Assembly: GCF_018070025.1 (NCBI RefSeq)
Contig: NZ_JAGPYQ010000001.1
Location: 7,626,001 to 7,690,000, forward strand
Source: Streptomyces liliiviolaceus
GTDB lineage: Bacteria > Actinomycetota > Actinomycetes > Streptomycetales > Streptomycetaceae
Length of the DNA: 64,000 bases
Direction: 5' to 3'
Shown here: in pieces, positions 27,528 to 36,181 of the stretch
How positions within the stretch are numbered: position 1 is the stretch's first letter
Layout: each line of letters begins with the position of its first letter
Notes under the pieces: model-generated
What the model was told of the DNA's origin: nothing
Databases searched by the model: none
What the model saw: the letters and a program-made list of their open reading frames with translations, nothing else
Position numbers and translations under genes: made by a program

Positions 27528-28795
27528 GCACACTGCCCACCGCGACCCGCGAATGGCTGACGGGTCCCGGGCTCACCCGGCTCTGGTCGAGCGTACGCAA
27601 ACGACTGGAGAGCAACGGCGTACAGGCCACCGGCTCCCTCCGGCTCACCGCGATGAACCTGCAAGAACGCAACGACCTGTCACTCCTGCTGGGCAAACCT
27701 CTCACCGGTGCCGCCGTGACGGTGCGGCTCGACATGCTCGACGCACGGCTTCGCGCCTCGGCGGCCGGACTCGGGCTGAGACAGACCCTGGAGGAAATCG
27801 GACCGCCCCTCGCCAACCGCCGCGCTGCCCGGGCAGACGAGACGGCGCGGCGGGAGCAGGTGTGGTCTTCTCTCGCTTCATCACTGGACGCCTCCCCACT
27901 CGTCGGCCAGGAATGGCCCCAACAGTGGTACGACCTGGTGCGCCGGGCCGGCGTTCCGCGAGGAGTGACACCCGAAGCAGCGGTCTGGACACTCCAGCAG
28001 GCGGTCCAGATCCTCACCACCCTCCTCGGACCCGAGCGCGGCGGTGCACGCGGCCGAGGTGAACTCGCCGCAATGGCGACCGGCTCCGCGCACGGCCTGG
28101 ACGACGGCACCTGGCTCGCCCGCCTCGTCCAACGCGGTGTCGCCCTCGCCCACGGCACCGAGTTCCCCGACAACGCGGCCGGTCGACGCGCTCTGTGGCG
28201 GCTGGTCTCCGTCACTCCGGACGAGGTCTCCAGCACGGTGCTGACGTACGGACTGCGACCCGAGGGCGAAAGCTGGCGGGAGCGGGCTCTGCGGGAGCGG
28301 GCCGAGCATCACGCCGAACTTCACGTCACACCACGCGACCTGCATGACCTCCAACTGCAACTCCCCGCCGCAACGCTCATCCACATCTGTGAGAATCCGC
28401 GCGTGGTGGAAGCCGCAGCGGACGCGGCCTGCGTCCAGCCACTCGTGTGCACTTCCGGCAGCGCCGCCACGGTGGTCTTCACGCTTCTCGACACCCTCGC
28501 CGCCACGGGCTGCCGCTTCGCGTACCACGGCGATTTCGACTGGCCGGGGATCGCTCTGGCCAACCGGGTCATCCGCCGCTACGAAGCCCAGCCGTGGCGC
28601 ATGAGCACTGCGGATTACGAGCACCTGGCCGCTCGCAGCCAGGCTGAGGGCACCCCTCAACTGGCACTCGCCGGCCAGCCTGTCAGCGCGGACTGGGACC
28701 CGGATCTCGCCCCTGCCATGACCGCCCTCGGCGTCGCGCTCCACGAGGAGGCCACTCTCGATCTCTTGGTGGCCGACCTGTCACGCCAGACGTAG
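27524..28795 (+). CDS. jetD: JetD, Toprim-like nuclease of Wadjet (DUF3323/DUF2399)
   Basis: The cleavage subunit of Wadjet. The 423-aa protein has an N-terminal DUF3323-like region and a C-terminal DUF2399 Toprim-like domain; the acidic motif HGDFDWPGIALANRV is the expected metal-binding DxD element and CTSGSAATVV precedes it as in the family (TIGR02679). GTG start overlaps the jetC stop (GTGA). With jetA, jetB and jetC it completes an intact type II-like operon of 8.5 kb. Confidence 0.9.
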   Translation: MSTLPTATREWLTGPGLTRLWSSVRKRLESNGVQATGSLRLTAMNLQERNDLSLLLGKPLTGAAVTVRLDMLDARLRASAAGLGLRQTLEEIGPPLANRRAARADETARREQVWSSLASSLDASPLVGQEWPQQWYDLVRRAGVPRGVTPEAAVWTLQQAVQILTTLLGPERGGARGRGELAAMATGSAHGLDDGTWLARLVQRGVALAHGTEFPDNAAGRRALWRLVSVTPDEVSSTVLTYGLRPEGESWRERALRERAEHHAELHVTPRDLHDLQLQLPAATLIHICENPRVVEAAADAACVQPLVCTSGSAATVVFTLLDTLAATGCRFAYHGDFDWPGIALANRVIRRYEAQPWRMSTADYEHLAARSQAEGTPQLALAGQPVSADWDPDLAPAMTALGVALHEEATLDLLVADLSRQT

Positions 28796-29191
28796 AGGGA
28801 CATCGGCGTCGTTCCGAACTCGCGTGGGTTGTCAGTCCTTTTCTGCATGATTGACGCCAACACCTGATACATCGCCGCGCCCAGGTCGCTCCGACCAGAG
28901 GATCACGTCACGGGTACGGTGCCGACGATTGGAGCCCGATGGCCGCCGCGGAATCACGCTCGTCTCTTCCCTTCGATTTCCTGCGTACGGCCATCGCGCA
29001 GGCGTCCGGCGATTCCGGGCCGTCATTTGACAGCACCCAGCCCACACCGCACAGGCACGCCCTGTCCAGACCAGATAGGGCGGCTCCCTGCTGTGGGAGT
29101 ATCCCTCGGACGGCTCTGGGACTTCCGGCTGCACCGCCGAGAGCGTCACCAGCCCTCAACACCCCGCCTGCAGTTGCCATGTGGCTAGGGC
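28796..29191. other. Non-coding gap after Wadjet
   Basis: About 400 bp with no open frame that resembles a protein. It lies between the Wadjet stop and the left flanking repeat of the next module and may contain decayed sequence. Confidence 0.4.
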
Positions 29192-29382
29192 CTGACGTGC
29201 CCAAGAGTCGCCTGACGACCCATCAGAACGAGCGTCAAATGAGCGTCACGGGCGTCATTTCAGCGTCAAGATACCGCCCGTAACGCCCACACCACACATA
29301 ACGCGCACGCGCAAAACCCCAGCTCAGGCGCCCTTCGCCACCGGCTCCAGGATCGCCACGCACTCCACATGATGCGTCATCG
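29192..29382 (-). repeat. Left direct repeat with duplicated rumA-like 3' end
   Basis: About 191 bp that match 45121-45311 with roughly 85-90 percent identity by eye. On the minus strand it encodes the last 18 codons of the RNA methyltransferase (MTHHVECVAILEPVAKGA, stop) and its downstream sequence, including four AGCGTCA-type elements at 29231, 29242, 29251 and 29262. Upstream coding sequence is absent, so this is a displaced gene end, as left by integration at the 3' end of a gene or by a duplication. Confidence 0.85.
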
Positions 29383-30197
29383 TAATCCATCAGAGGTATC
29401 AAGAGAGACGCCAGGCCAGAACGGATGCATTGGCCCGCCCGGAGCCGTGGCGAGCCCCAGAACCTCCAGAGCAGACCAGTTTCGACGGGCGTCTCGCAGG
29501 CCAGCCAGATACCCATCAGCAGTCGCAGTCTGCGGGGCCTTCCCGAAAACGCCGGAAGATTCACCGGCGGTCGACCAGGGCAGCACGTATGGGCAGGTCA
29601 CAGGCGCAGCATGCATGTCTTCGCCAGGCGCCTTCTAAGCACCTGGTGCCTTCGGCGCGGCGCGATACATCTGTGCTAGCGGCACCATCCTGACTCAGGT
29701 TCGATTTTCCGGCACAAGTCGCTTGCAATGTACGACGATCGTTCGGACGTCCGGAAGTCAGCCGACGCGGTCGGCACCGCGTCGTTCGTACCACTACCCG
29801 GCCGTTCCTCAGCTGTATGCCTGCAAGGACTTACGACTCGTTCCATCGAACTCGCTGCCCGTCAACGAATTCGCGACGCTGCAATCGAGGGCGGGGTACG
29901 TCTCCTGGCGCGGGAGCCACCCGGCAGCGCCCGCCGCCTCCCCCAGCCCCAGTGGACGCATCGAACACACCAGAGATAGAAATCGAGCAGGCATACACAT
30001 TGGAGTGAGGCGATTAGTGCACCTTCGATGGAAATAATCAGAGGACATTAGGCGGATTGCCCGACAGGCGCACCAAGCGGAATTCGAACTGGTGATAGAT
30101 AACGCGTTGCAGCAATGAAGGGACTGTCAGTGCCGCTTGGTACACAGTTCGTCGCTCGGGGAGCAGGTCCCCGACGTGACGAGTGGAGGGCACCTCG
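29383..30197. other. Non-coding gap before the helicase gene
   Basis: About 815 bp without a convincing gene. Composition is less GC-rich than the flanks, particularly near 29980-30120, which suits foreign or decayed DNA plus the promoter of the helicase gene. The helicase ribosome-binding site GGAGGG is at 30185-30190. Confidence 0.45.
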
Positions 30198-33002
30198 GTG
30201 CAACTGACCTCTAATCAGCTGGCAGCGATCGACACCGTGGACAGGCACCTGGGAATCGTCGCGTGCGCCGGATCCGGAAAGACAGAAGTCATCGCCCGGC
30301 GGGTGGTGAAGTTGCTCCGACTGCCCGGTGTTGAGCCGCGGCACATTGTCGCCTTCACGTTCACCGACCGGGCGGCCGGAGAGCTGAAGCAGCGCATCGT
30401 CTCTCGCGTCCGAGAGGAACTGGGAGATGTCCGTGGATTGGCCGAGCTTTTCGTCGGCACCATGCACGGCTACGCATTGAGCATGCTGCAGTCCCAGGTG
30501 CCGGAAACGTTCAAGTGCACTGTCCTCAGCGATGTACAGGCTCGTGTTCTGATCGACCGCAACAGCCGGGCCAGCGGTCTGACGACAACACAGATCCGCA
30601 CCAAGGGCAAACCGACCCGCCCGATGAAGCGATACGTCAACTCCCGTCTCTACCAACGAGTTTTGGGCATGCTCCGCGAGGACGAGATCGACCAGGACGA
30701 GTCGCCGTCGGACGTACTCGACGGCCTGAGCAGTTACCGGGCGTTGCTCCAGCGCCTTCACTACCTCGACTACAGCGAGATCCTCCGCCTCGCCGCGGAC
30801 CTGCTGCTCCCGCCGCCGAGTACGGGAGGGCCGGCCAGCGAACCCGTGGTCAATCTGCGTGCCCACGTGCAGGACACGGTCCGGTACGTCGTGGTGGACG
30901 AATACCAGGACACCAACCCCGTCCAAGAGCAGTTGATCGCCGGCCTCATCCAGTTCGGCGCGAACCTGTGCGTCGTGGGGGACGACGACCAGACGATCTA
31001 CCAGTGGCGTGGAAGCGCGGTGAACAACATCCTGACGTTCACCACCCGCCACAGCAGCGCCAAGACCGTGACGCTCAACGAGAACTTCCGCTCGTCCAAG
31101 GCGGTGGTGGACCTTGCACGCCGGGTGGCGGAGGGCATCGATCCCTCGCGTCGGCTGAGCAAGTCGATGATCGCCAGTGGCCACCAGAGCTATGACCGCG
31201 GCGACCTGCTGGCCCTCTCCTTCGGTACGCCGCAGGAGGAGGCCGCGTGGATCTGCGACCGCATCGAGTGGATGATCGGCCTGCCCTTCACCGACCGTGC
31301 CAGCGCGCCATCACGGGGCCTGGCGTACTCTGACTTCGCCGTCCTCTTCCGCAGCGTGTCGGGCGACGCCGACCCGCTGGTCACAGAGATGCGCGCCCGG
31401 GGCATCCGCTACATCATCAAGGGCCTGAGCCGCCTGTTCCAGACGCCCGAGGTCCAGGCCGCCAAGACCTGCTTCGACTACATCGCTGGAACCGTCGACG
31501 GCGACGCCGTCGTCACGGCCTGGACGGACGCCCGGCTCGGGCTCCGCGAGGAAGCCCTGAAACGCGGGGTGAAGATCCTCGACGAGGCCCGCGGCTGGGC
31601 GGAGGGCATGCCCTGGGACACCTACACGATCCAGGGCACCTACCAGCGTTTCCTGGGCGAGGTCGGCGTCCGCGAGGAACACCTCACGGCCGAGGTCGGC
31701 CGCGAGCGCAGCGAGCTCGCCTTCTACAACCTGGGACGATTCAGCACCGCCATCGGCGACTACGAGCGCATCCACTTCCTCAGCAGCCCGCCGGACCGGT
31801 TCGCCACCTTCGCCAAGTGGCTGGAGCACCAGGCCGGCGACTACTACGAGGAGAGTGACGCCGACGCCGGATACGCCCGGCCCGACGCCGTCACGATCGC
31901 CACCGTCCACCAGGCCAAGGGCATGCAGTGGCCGGCGGTGTTCGTGCCCTGTATGCGCCGCAACCGCTTTCCCAGCAAACGGCAGGGCGGACTCGGTGTG
32001 TTCCACATCGTCCCGGAGGCCGCCGTCAACGACGCCGACCGCTACCGCGGCAGCGAGGACGACGAGCGCCGGCTCTTCTACGTGGCCGCGACCCGCGCCC
32101 AGAAGTACCTCGCCCTCTCCTTCTCTCCTGGGCCAGGCAAGCTCTACCAGCGGGAGTCGCAGTTCTTCGCCGAGGCGACCCGCAACACCTACGTCCTGAC
32201 CCGGGAGGCCGCCAGGCCCGACGAGTCCACGCTGAACCGGCTGCCCTCAACCCCTCTGGCCGACACGCCCGACATCGTCTTCAGCTTCAGCGAGCTGAAG
32301 TACCTGTTCGAATGTCCGTACCAGTTCAAGCTGCGGTTCCTGTACGGCTTCGACTCGCCGTTGCAGAAGGAACTCGGGTATGGCAAGTCACTCCATGACG
32401 TGATGGCCGAGGTGCACAAGCGCGCTGTGAAGGGCGACATCGTCGACACGACGGAGGTGGAGGCGCTCGTCGACCGGCACCTGCACGCTCCGTTCGCACC
32501 GGAGCCGCTCAAGGAACAGCTGCGCAACGCGGCCATCCGCTCCGTCCACCGCTACCTCCGCGAAAACGGCTCGCGACTGGCCCTCACCGTGCACTCCGAG
32601 CAGCCGGTGGAGGTGCACCTCACGCCGGGGGTGACCGTCAGCGGACGCATCGACCTGATCCGCCGGATCGACACCGGTGAGCAGTCCATCGTGGACTTCA
32701 AGTCCAAGGAACGCGCCCAGGCTGACGCTGTCACCCGCGATCAACTGCACATCTACGTTGCGGGGTACGAGGAACTGAGCGGCAAACGCGCCGACCTCGT
32801 CGAGGTCCTGAACCTCGACGAGGGCAGCCGCAGCAGCCGCGAGGAGGTCAACGACACCCTGCTGAAGGAGATCTCCGGCAAGGTCGCCAAGGCCGGGGAC
32901 CAACTCCGCCACAACGACATGCCCCGCAAGACCTCGTGGTGCGGCACCTGCGCCGCCTGCGACTTCGCCGCAATCTGCCGGGACCGGCCCAGCACTCCGT
33001 AA
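30198..33002 (+). CDS. UvrD/PcrA-type helicase fused to Fe-S PD-(D/E)XK nuclease
   Basis: A 934-aa superfamily I helicase with a RecB/Cas4-like nuclease tail. Helicase motifs are AGSGKT (residues 24-29), DEYQDTNP, GDDDQTIYQWRG, NFRSS, ATVHQAKGMQWPAVF and VAATRAQKYL. The last 230 residues show the nuclease set GKSLHDVMAE, GRIDLI, IVDFKSK and QLHIYVAGY. A cysteine in FECPYQ plus CGTCAACDFAAIC fits the Fe-S cluster of AddB and Cas4. GTG 30198 was chosen for its GGAGGG site seven bases upstream. It faces the Trypco2 gene convergently and lies beside a CRISPR locus that has no cas4. It may be a stand-alone defence or repair enzyme. Confidence 0.87.
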   Translation: MQLTSNQLAAIDTVDRHLGIVACAGSGKTEVIARRVVKLLRLPGVEPRHIVAFTFTDRAAGELKQRIVSRVREELGDVRGLAELFVGTMHGYALSMLQSQVPETFKCTVLSDVQARVLIDRNSRASGLTTTQIRTKGKPTRPMKRYVNSRLYQRVLGMLREDEIDQDESPSDVLDGLSSYRALLQRLHYLDYSEILRLAADLLLPPPSTGGPASEPVVNLRAHVQDTVRYVVVDEYQDTNPVQEQLIAGLIQFGANLCVVGDDDQTIYQWRGSAVNNILTFTTRHSSAKTVTLNENFRSSKAVVDLARRVAEGIDPSRRLSKSMIASGHQSYDRGDLLALSFGTPQEEAAWICDRIEWMIGLPFTDRASAPSRGLAYSDFAVLFRSVSGDADPLVTEMRARGIRYIIKGLSRLFQTPEVQAAKTCFDYIAGTVDGDAVVTAWTDARLGLREEALKRGVKILDEARGWAEGMPWDTYTIQGTYQRFLGEVGVREEHLTAEVGRERSELAFYNLGRFSTAIGDYERIHFLSSPPDRFATFAKWLEHQAGDYYEESDADAGYARPDAVTIATVHQAKGMQWPAVFVPCMRRNRFPSKRQGGLGVFHIVPEAAVNDADRYRGSEDDERRLFYVAATRAQKYLALSFSPGPGKLYQRESQFFAEATRNTYVLTREAARPDESTLNRLPSTPLADTPDIVFSFSELKYLFECPYQFKLRFLYGFDSPLQKELGYGKSLHDVMAEVHKRAVKGDIVDTTEVEALVDRHLHAPFAPEPLKEQLRNAAIRSVHRYLRENGSRLALTVHSEQPVEVHLTPGVTVSGRIDLIRRIDTGEQSIVDFKSKERAQADAVTRDQLHIYVAGYEELSGKRADLVEVLNLDEGSRSSREEVNDTLLKEISGKVAKAGDQLRHNDMPRKTSWCGTCAACDFAAICRDRPSTP

Positions 33003-33135
33003 CACTGCTCGACCATGTCGGCCCGTTGGGCCGCGGTGTTGTGCGATACCGGCACCACGGCCCAACCTCCACACCTCCGACGCGACCGGCGAGGGCGTCT
33101 GGAACCCGGACCAGGTCGAGGCGTGCTGAAGGTGA

Positions 33136-33417
33136 TCACTCGTGCACCGTGTAGGCGACTTCTCCCCCGGCGGAGGTGTGCGGCTCGATGGTGACCCGGA
33201 CCGTGTGCGTAGAGGTCTTGCCGCGAATCCGTTTCCGGAAGCCGTCCAAGACCCAGACCTTCAGTCCTCCCTGGCGCTCTCGTGAGTCGCTCATAGCGAT
33301 GGTCATCTCCAGCTCGATGCTGCTGTACTGAAAGCGCAGGGGGTTATGGGCGCCCCCGTCTGCCGCAGCCGTCAGCTCGTCATACGTGGCCTGGATGGCT
33401 TCCTTCAGACCGATCAC
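33136..33417 (-). CDS. Trypco2-domain protein
   Basis: A 93-aa protein starting VIGLKEAIQATYDEL, followed by FQYSSIELEMTIAM, LKVWVL and a closing THTVRVTIEPH strand. This pattern fits the trypsin-co-occurring domain 2 (Trypco2), a small effector-associated module found in actinobacterial conflict systems. GTG 33417 was chosen because the conserved domain starts there and a G-run lies about ten bases upstream. No partner protease or NACHT/TPR protein is adjacent, so it appears orphaned between the helicase and the CRISPR array. Confidence 0.65.
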   Translation of the reverse strand: MIGLKEAIQATYDELTAAADGGAHNPLRFQYSSIELEMTIAMSDSRERQGGLKVWVLDGFRKRIRGKTSTHTVRVTIEPHTSAGGEVAYTVHE

Positions 33418-33626
33418 CGCGAGTGCCCCCGTCGTCAAGGATTAGAAGGACAAACGCTAGACCACGTCGGCAAGTTGTTGTTGCTCGGACGCCGAAGGCC
33501 GGGAGGCTTTCCCCTCTGCCTATGCCCTTGCCCCTTCGCGAACCGTGGCGACTTGGCATCGGGCGGCGGATCGGGGATGTCGCTCATCCACGTCGTCAAC
33601 CGCACCTGGCCCGACGGGGCCACGGT

Positions 33627-36054
33627 GTAGCGGTCCCCAGCCGCCCCGAAGGACGACCGCCACCCGCGCAGCCACTCCGTCAGCGTGTTGGCGTGCCCGT
33701 TGCGATTCTCGGTCGCCTCGGAAGGCGACCGCCACCACATGGCCGCGCCCGGCGGCCCCGCGCAGAGCGCGGTTGCGATCCTTGGTCGCCCCGGAGGGCG
33801 ACCGCCACGCCGGGTCACACCACGCTGAACCCAACCAACGACAAGTTGCAATCCTCGGTCACCCGGAGGGCGACCGCCACCATGGCGACGGTGTCGTCGA
33901 GGTCGCCAATCCACTGGTTGCGATCCTCGATCGCCCCTGGAGGACCACCGCCACAAGAACCCCGTCATGGAGGCGTGGGCGCCGACGCTGTCGCGAACCT
34001 CGGTCGCCTCAGAGGACGACCGCGCCACCAGGTCCGCGCCGAATCCGACGCCATCCTGATCGGCGCGTTCCGATCCTCGGTCGCCCTGGAGAGCGACCGC
34101 CACCCCGCGCGGGCTGTTCAACGCGTTGCTGCGCAAGGAGTTGCGATTCTCGGTCGCCCTGGAGGGCGACCGCCACCCGGTGGGTTTCCGCCCAGCGGGC
34201 CTGGAACTGGTCGTTGCGATCCTCGATCGCCCCGAAGGGCGACCGCCACTCATGGCCGGCGCCACCTTCGCCGACGCCAGCTACATGTTGCGATCCTCGG
34301 TCGCCCCGAAGGGCGACCACCACAGTGCTTGATCAGCAGCCCCAGCGCGGTCCAGTTGAGGTTGCGATGCTCGGTCGCTCCGGAGGGCGACCGCCGCGCT
34401 CTCATCGACCCGGTACGTCCACCCGCTGGGGGTGTTGCGATCCTTGATCGCCCCGAAGGGCACACCACGTTCGCAACAGCTGTGCTGTCCCACTTCGGAC
34501 TGTGGTTGCGACCCTCAGTCGCCCGGAGGGCGACCGCCACCACCATCACCGCAGGGTTCCCCTGCCAGGACATTTCGTTGCGATACTCGGTCGCCCCGAA
34601 GGACGACCGTCACCGTCCGGCAGGCCGTGCGTCTTCTCGACGTCGTCGATGTTGGGATCCTCGGTCGCACTGAAGGGCGACCGCCACACGCCGGGGTGTA
34701 GGGGGCGGCGGAGGAGGTGAGCCAGTTGCGATCCTCGGTCGCGCCGCAGGGCGACCGCCACCTTCTGCCAGCGGACTACGGACTTGATCGCGGACATGTT
34801 GCTATCCTCGGCCGCCCGGAGGGCGACCGCCACGTTGCCGTCCTTGTCGACCGACTTGGCCGGTTCGAAGTTGCGATCCTCGGTCGCCCCGGGAGAGCGA
34901 CCGCCACCCTCGATGATGATGTTGCCGTGCCCGGTGTACCCGCCGTTGCGATCCTCGGTCGCCTCGGAAGGCGACCGCCACCCCTTGACCTCGTCGTAAT
35001 CCGCCAGCTCCACCCAGACATTGCGATCCTCGGCCACGCCAGAGGGCGACCCCCACCTGTACGCGGGGCTGACTAAGTCCGGGCGCGCCGATCTGTTGCG
35101 ATCCTCGGTTGCCCTGGAAAGCGGCCACCACCTTACCGCCGGAGCTGCCGCCGCCCGCGTGGCAGATGTTGCGATCCTCGGTCGCCCCCGAGGACGACCG
35201 CCGCTACGCGTCACAGGCGCTGCCCTACGACCCGTGGGCGTTGCGATCCTCGGTCGCCCCGGGAGAGCGACCGTCACATGGCCTCCTCGCGCAGCTTGAG
35301 TGCGAGTTCGTCGTTGCGATCCTCGGTCCGCCACGTCCTCGGCGGTGTCCCAGACGCTGAAGCCGACGCTGTTCCTCAGTCGCCCCGGAAGGAAACCTCC
35401 ACAGGGGCGTCAGCTCCTGGAACCCCTGCCACACCCGGAGTTGCGATCCACGGTCGCCCCGAAGGACGACCGCCACACGTGCTCGTTGACCACTCCATCA
35501 TCCCGGACGTGGTGTTGCGTTTCCCCCCGGAGGACCATCGCCTCCAGCCTTCCGGCGCCCTCGGCCTGCTTGCCCATGTTTCGATCCTCGGTCGCGCCGG
35601 AGGGCGACCGCCGCACACGTGGGCAGGGCCCAGTGCGGTGTTTTCTGGTCGTTGCGATCCTCGGACGCCCCCCAGAGCGACCGCCAGGCTGGAGGATGGG
35701 GGACTTGCCCGCCCCGGTTGTGCCGTTGTGATCCTCGGTCACCCCGGCAAGCGGCCGCCACCCAGTTCGGGCCGTCGCACTTCGACGCGGCGTTGGAGTT
35801 GCGATCCTCCATCGTCCCGGAAGACGACCGCCACATCCCAGCCGCTCGCATCGATCCCAGTGGACTCGGTGTTATCGCGATCCCGGTCGTCCCAGTGGAC
35901 GACCGCCACCGGCTGAAGCCCACAACCCGTCAGGGCCTGCTGCAGTTGCGATCCTCGGTCAACCCTGAGGGCGACCGCCACTTCGAACTGCCACAGGTGC
36001 AACCCCGGCGCGGTCGGGGTTGCGATCCTCGGTCGCACGGAAGACGACCACCGC
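33627..36054 (-). CRISPR. CRISPR array 1, degenerate type I-C-like, about 34 repeats
   Basis: I count 34 repeat units of 35-39 bp (two or three badly damaged) separated by spacers of about 33-37 bp. Most units keep a GGTCGCCC/GGGCGACC stem and, read on the minus strand, end in GAGGATCGCAAC, close to the I-C tail GTGGATTGAAAC. Hardly any two repeats are identical. The unit at 35313-35334 has lost about 15 bp including the stem; units near 35368 and 35514 are barely recognisable. Orientation puts the leader end beside cas3, so transcription runs away from the cas genes. Long open frames across the array are artefacts. Confidence 0.9.
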
Positions 36055-36181
36055 GACGGATTCGGGTTTTCCAAACACTCGAAATTTCACTGCTACAAGC
36101 TGATCACCGCACTTTGGCGGCCCGCTGGCGGTTTCAGTTCCGCAAGCGTGCTGGTGAGGCATTGCTTGGTGGTCTGAATGG
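36055..36181 (-). promoter_or_regulatory. Probable leader of CRISPR array 1
   Basis: The 127 bp between the cas3 stop and the first repeat are less GC-rich than their surroundings, with T and A runs near 36070-36092. On the minus strand this is directly upstream of the array, the position expected of a leader and promoter. No promoter boxes are assigned. Confidence 0.5.

Noticed and set aside
29383..30197. Short open frames in the gap before the helicase gene
   Set aside because: None has a start signal, codon bias or recognisable protein; overlapping frames on both strands look random.
33423..34673. A 416-codon frame and other long frames across the left repeat array
   Set aside because: They arise because the stop-poor, high-GC repeat units recur every 72-73 bp; the translation simply repeats degenerate repeat sequence.
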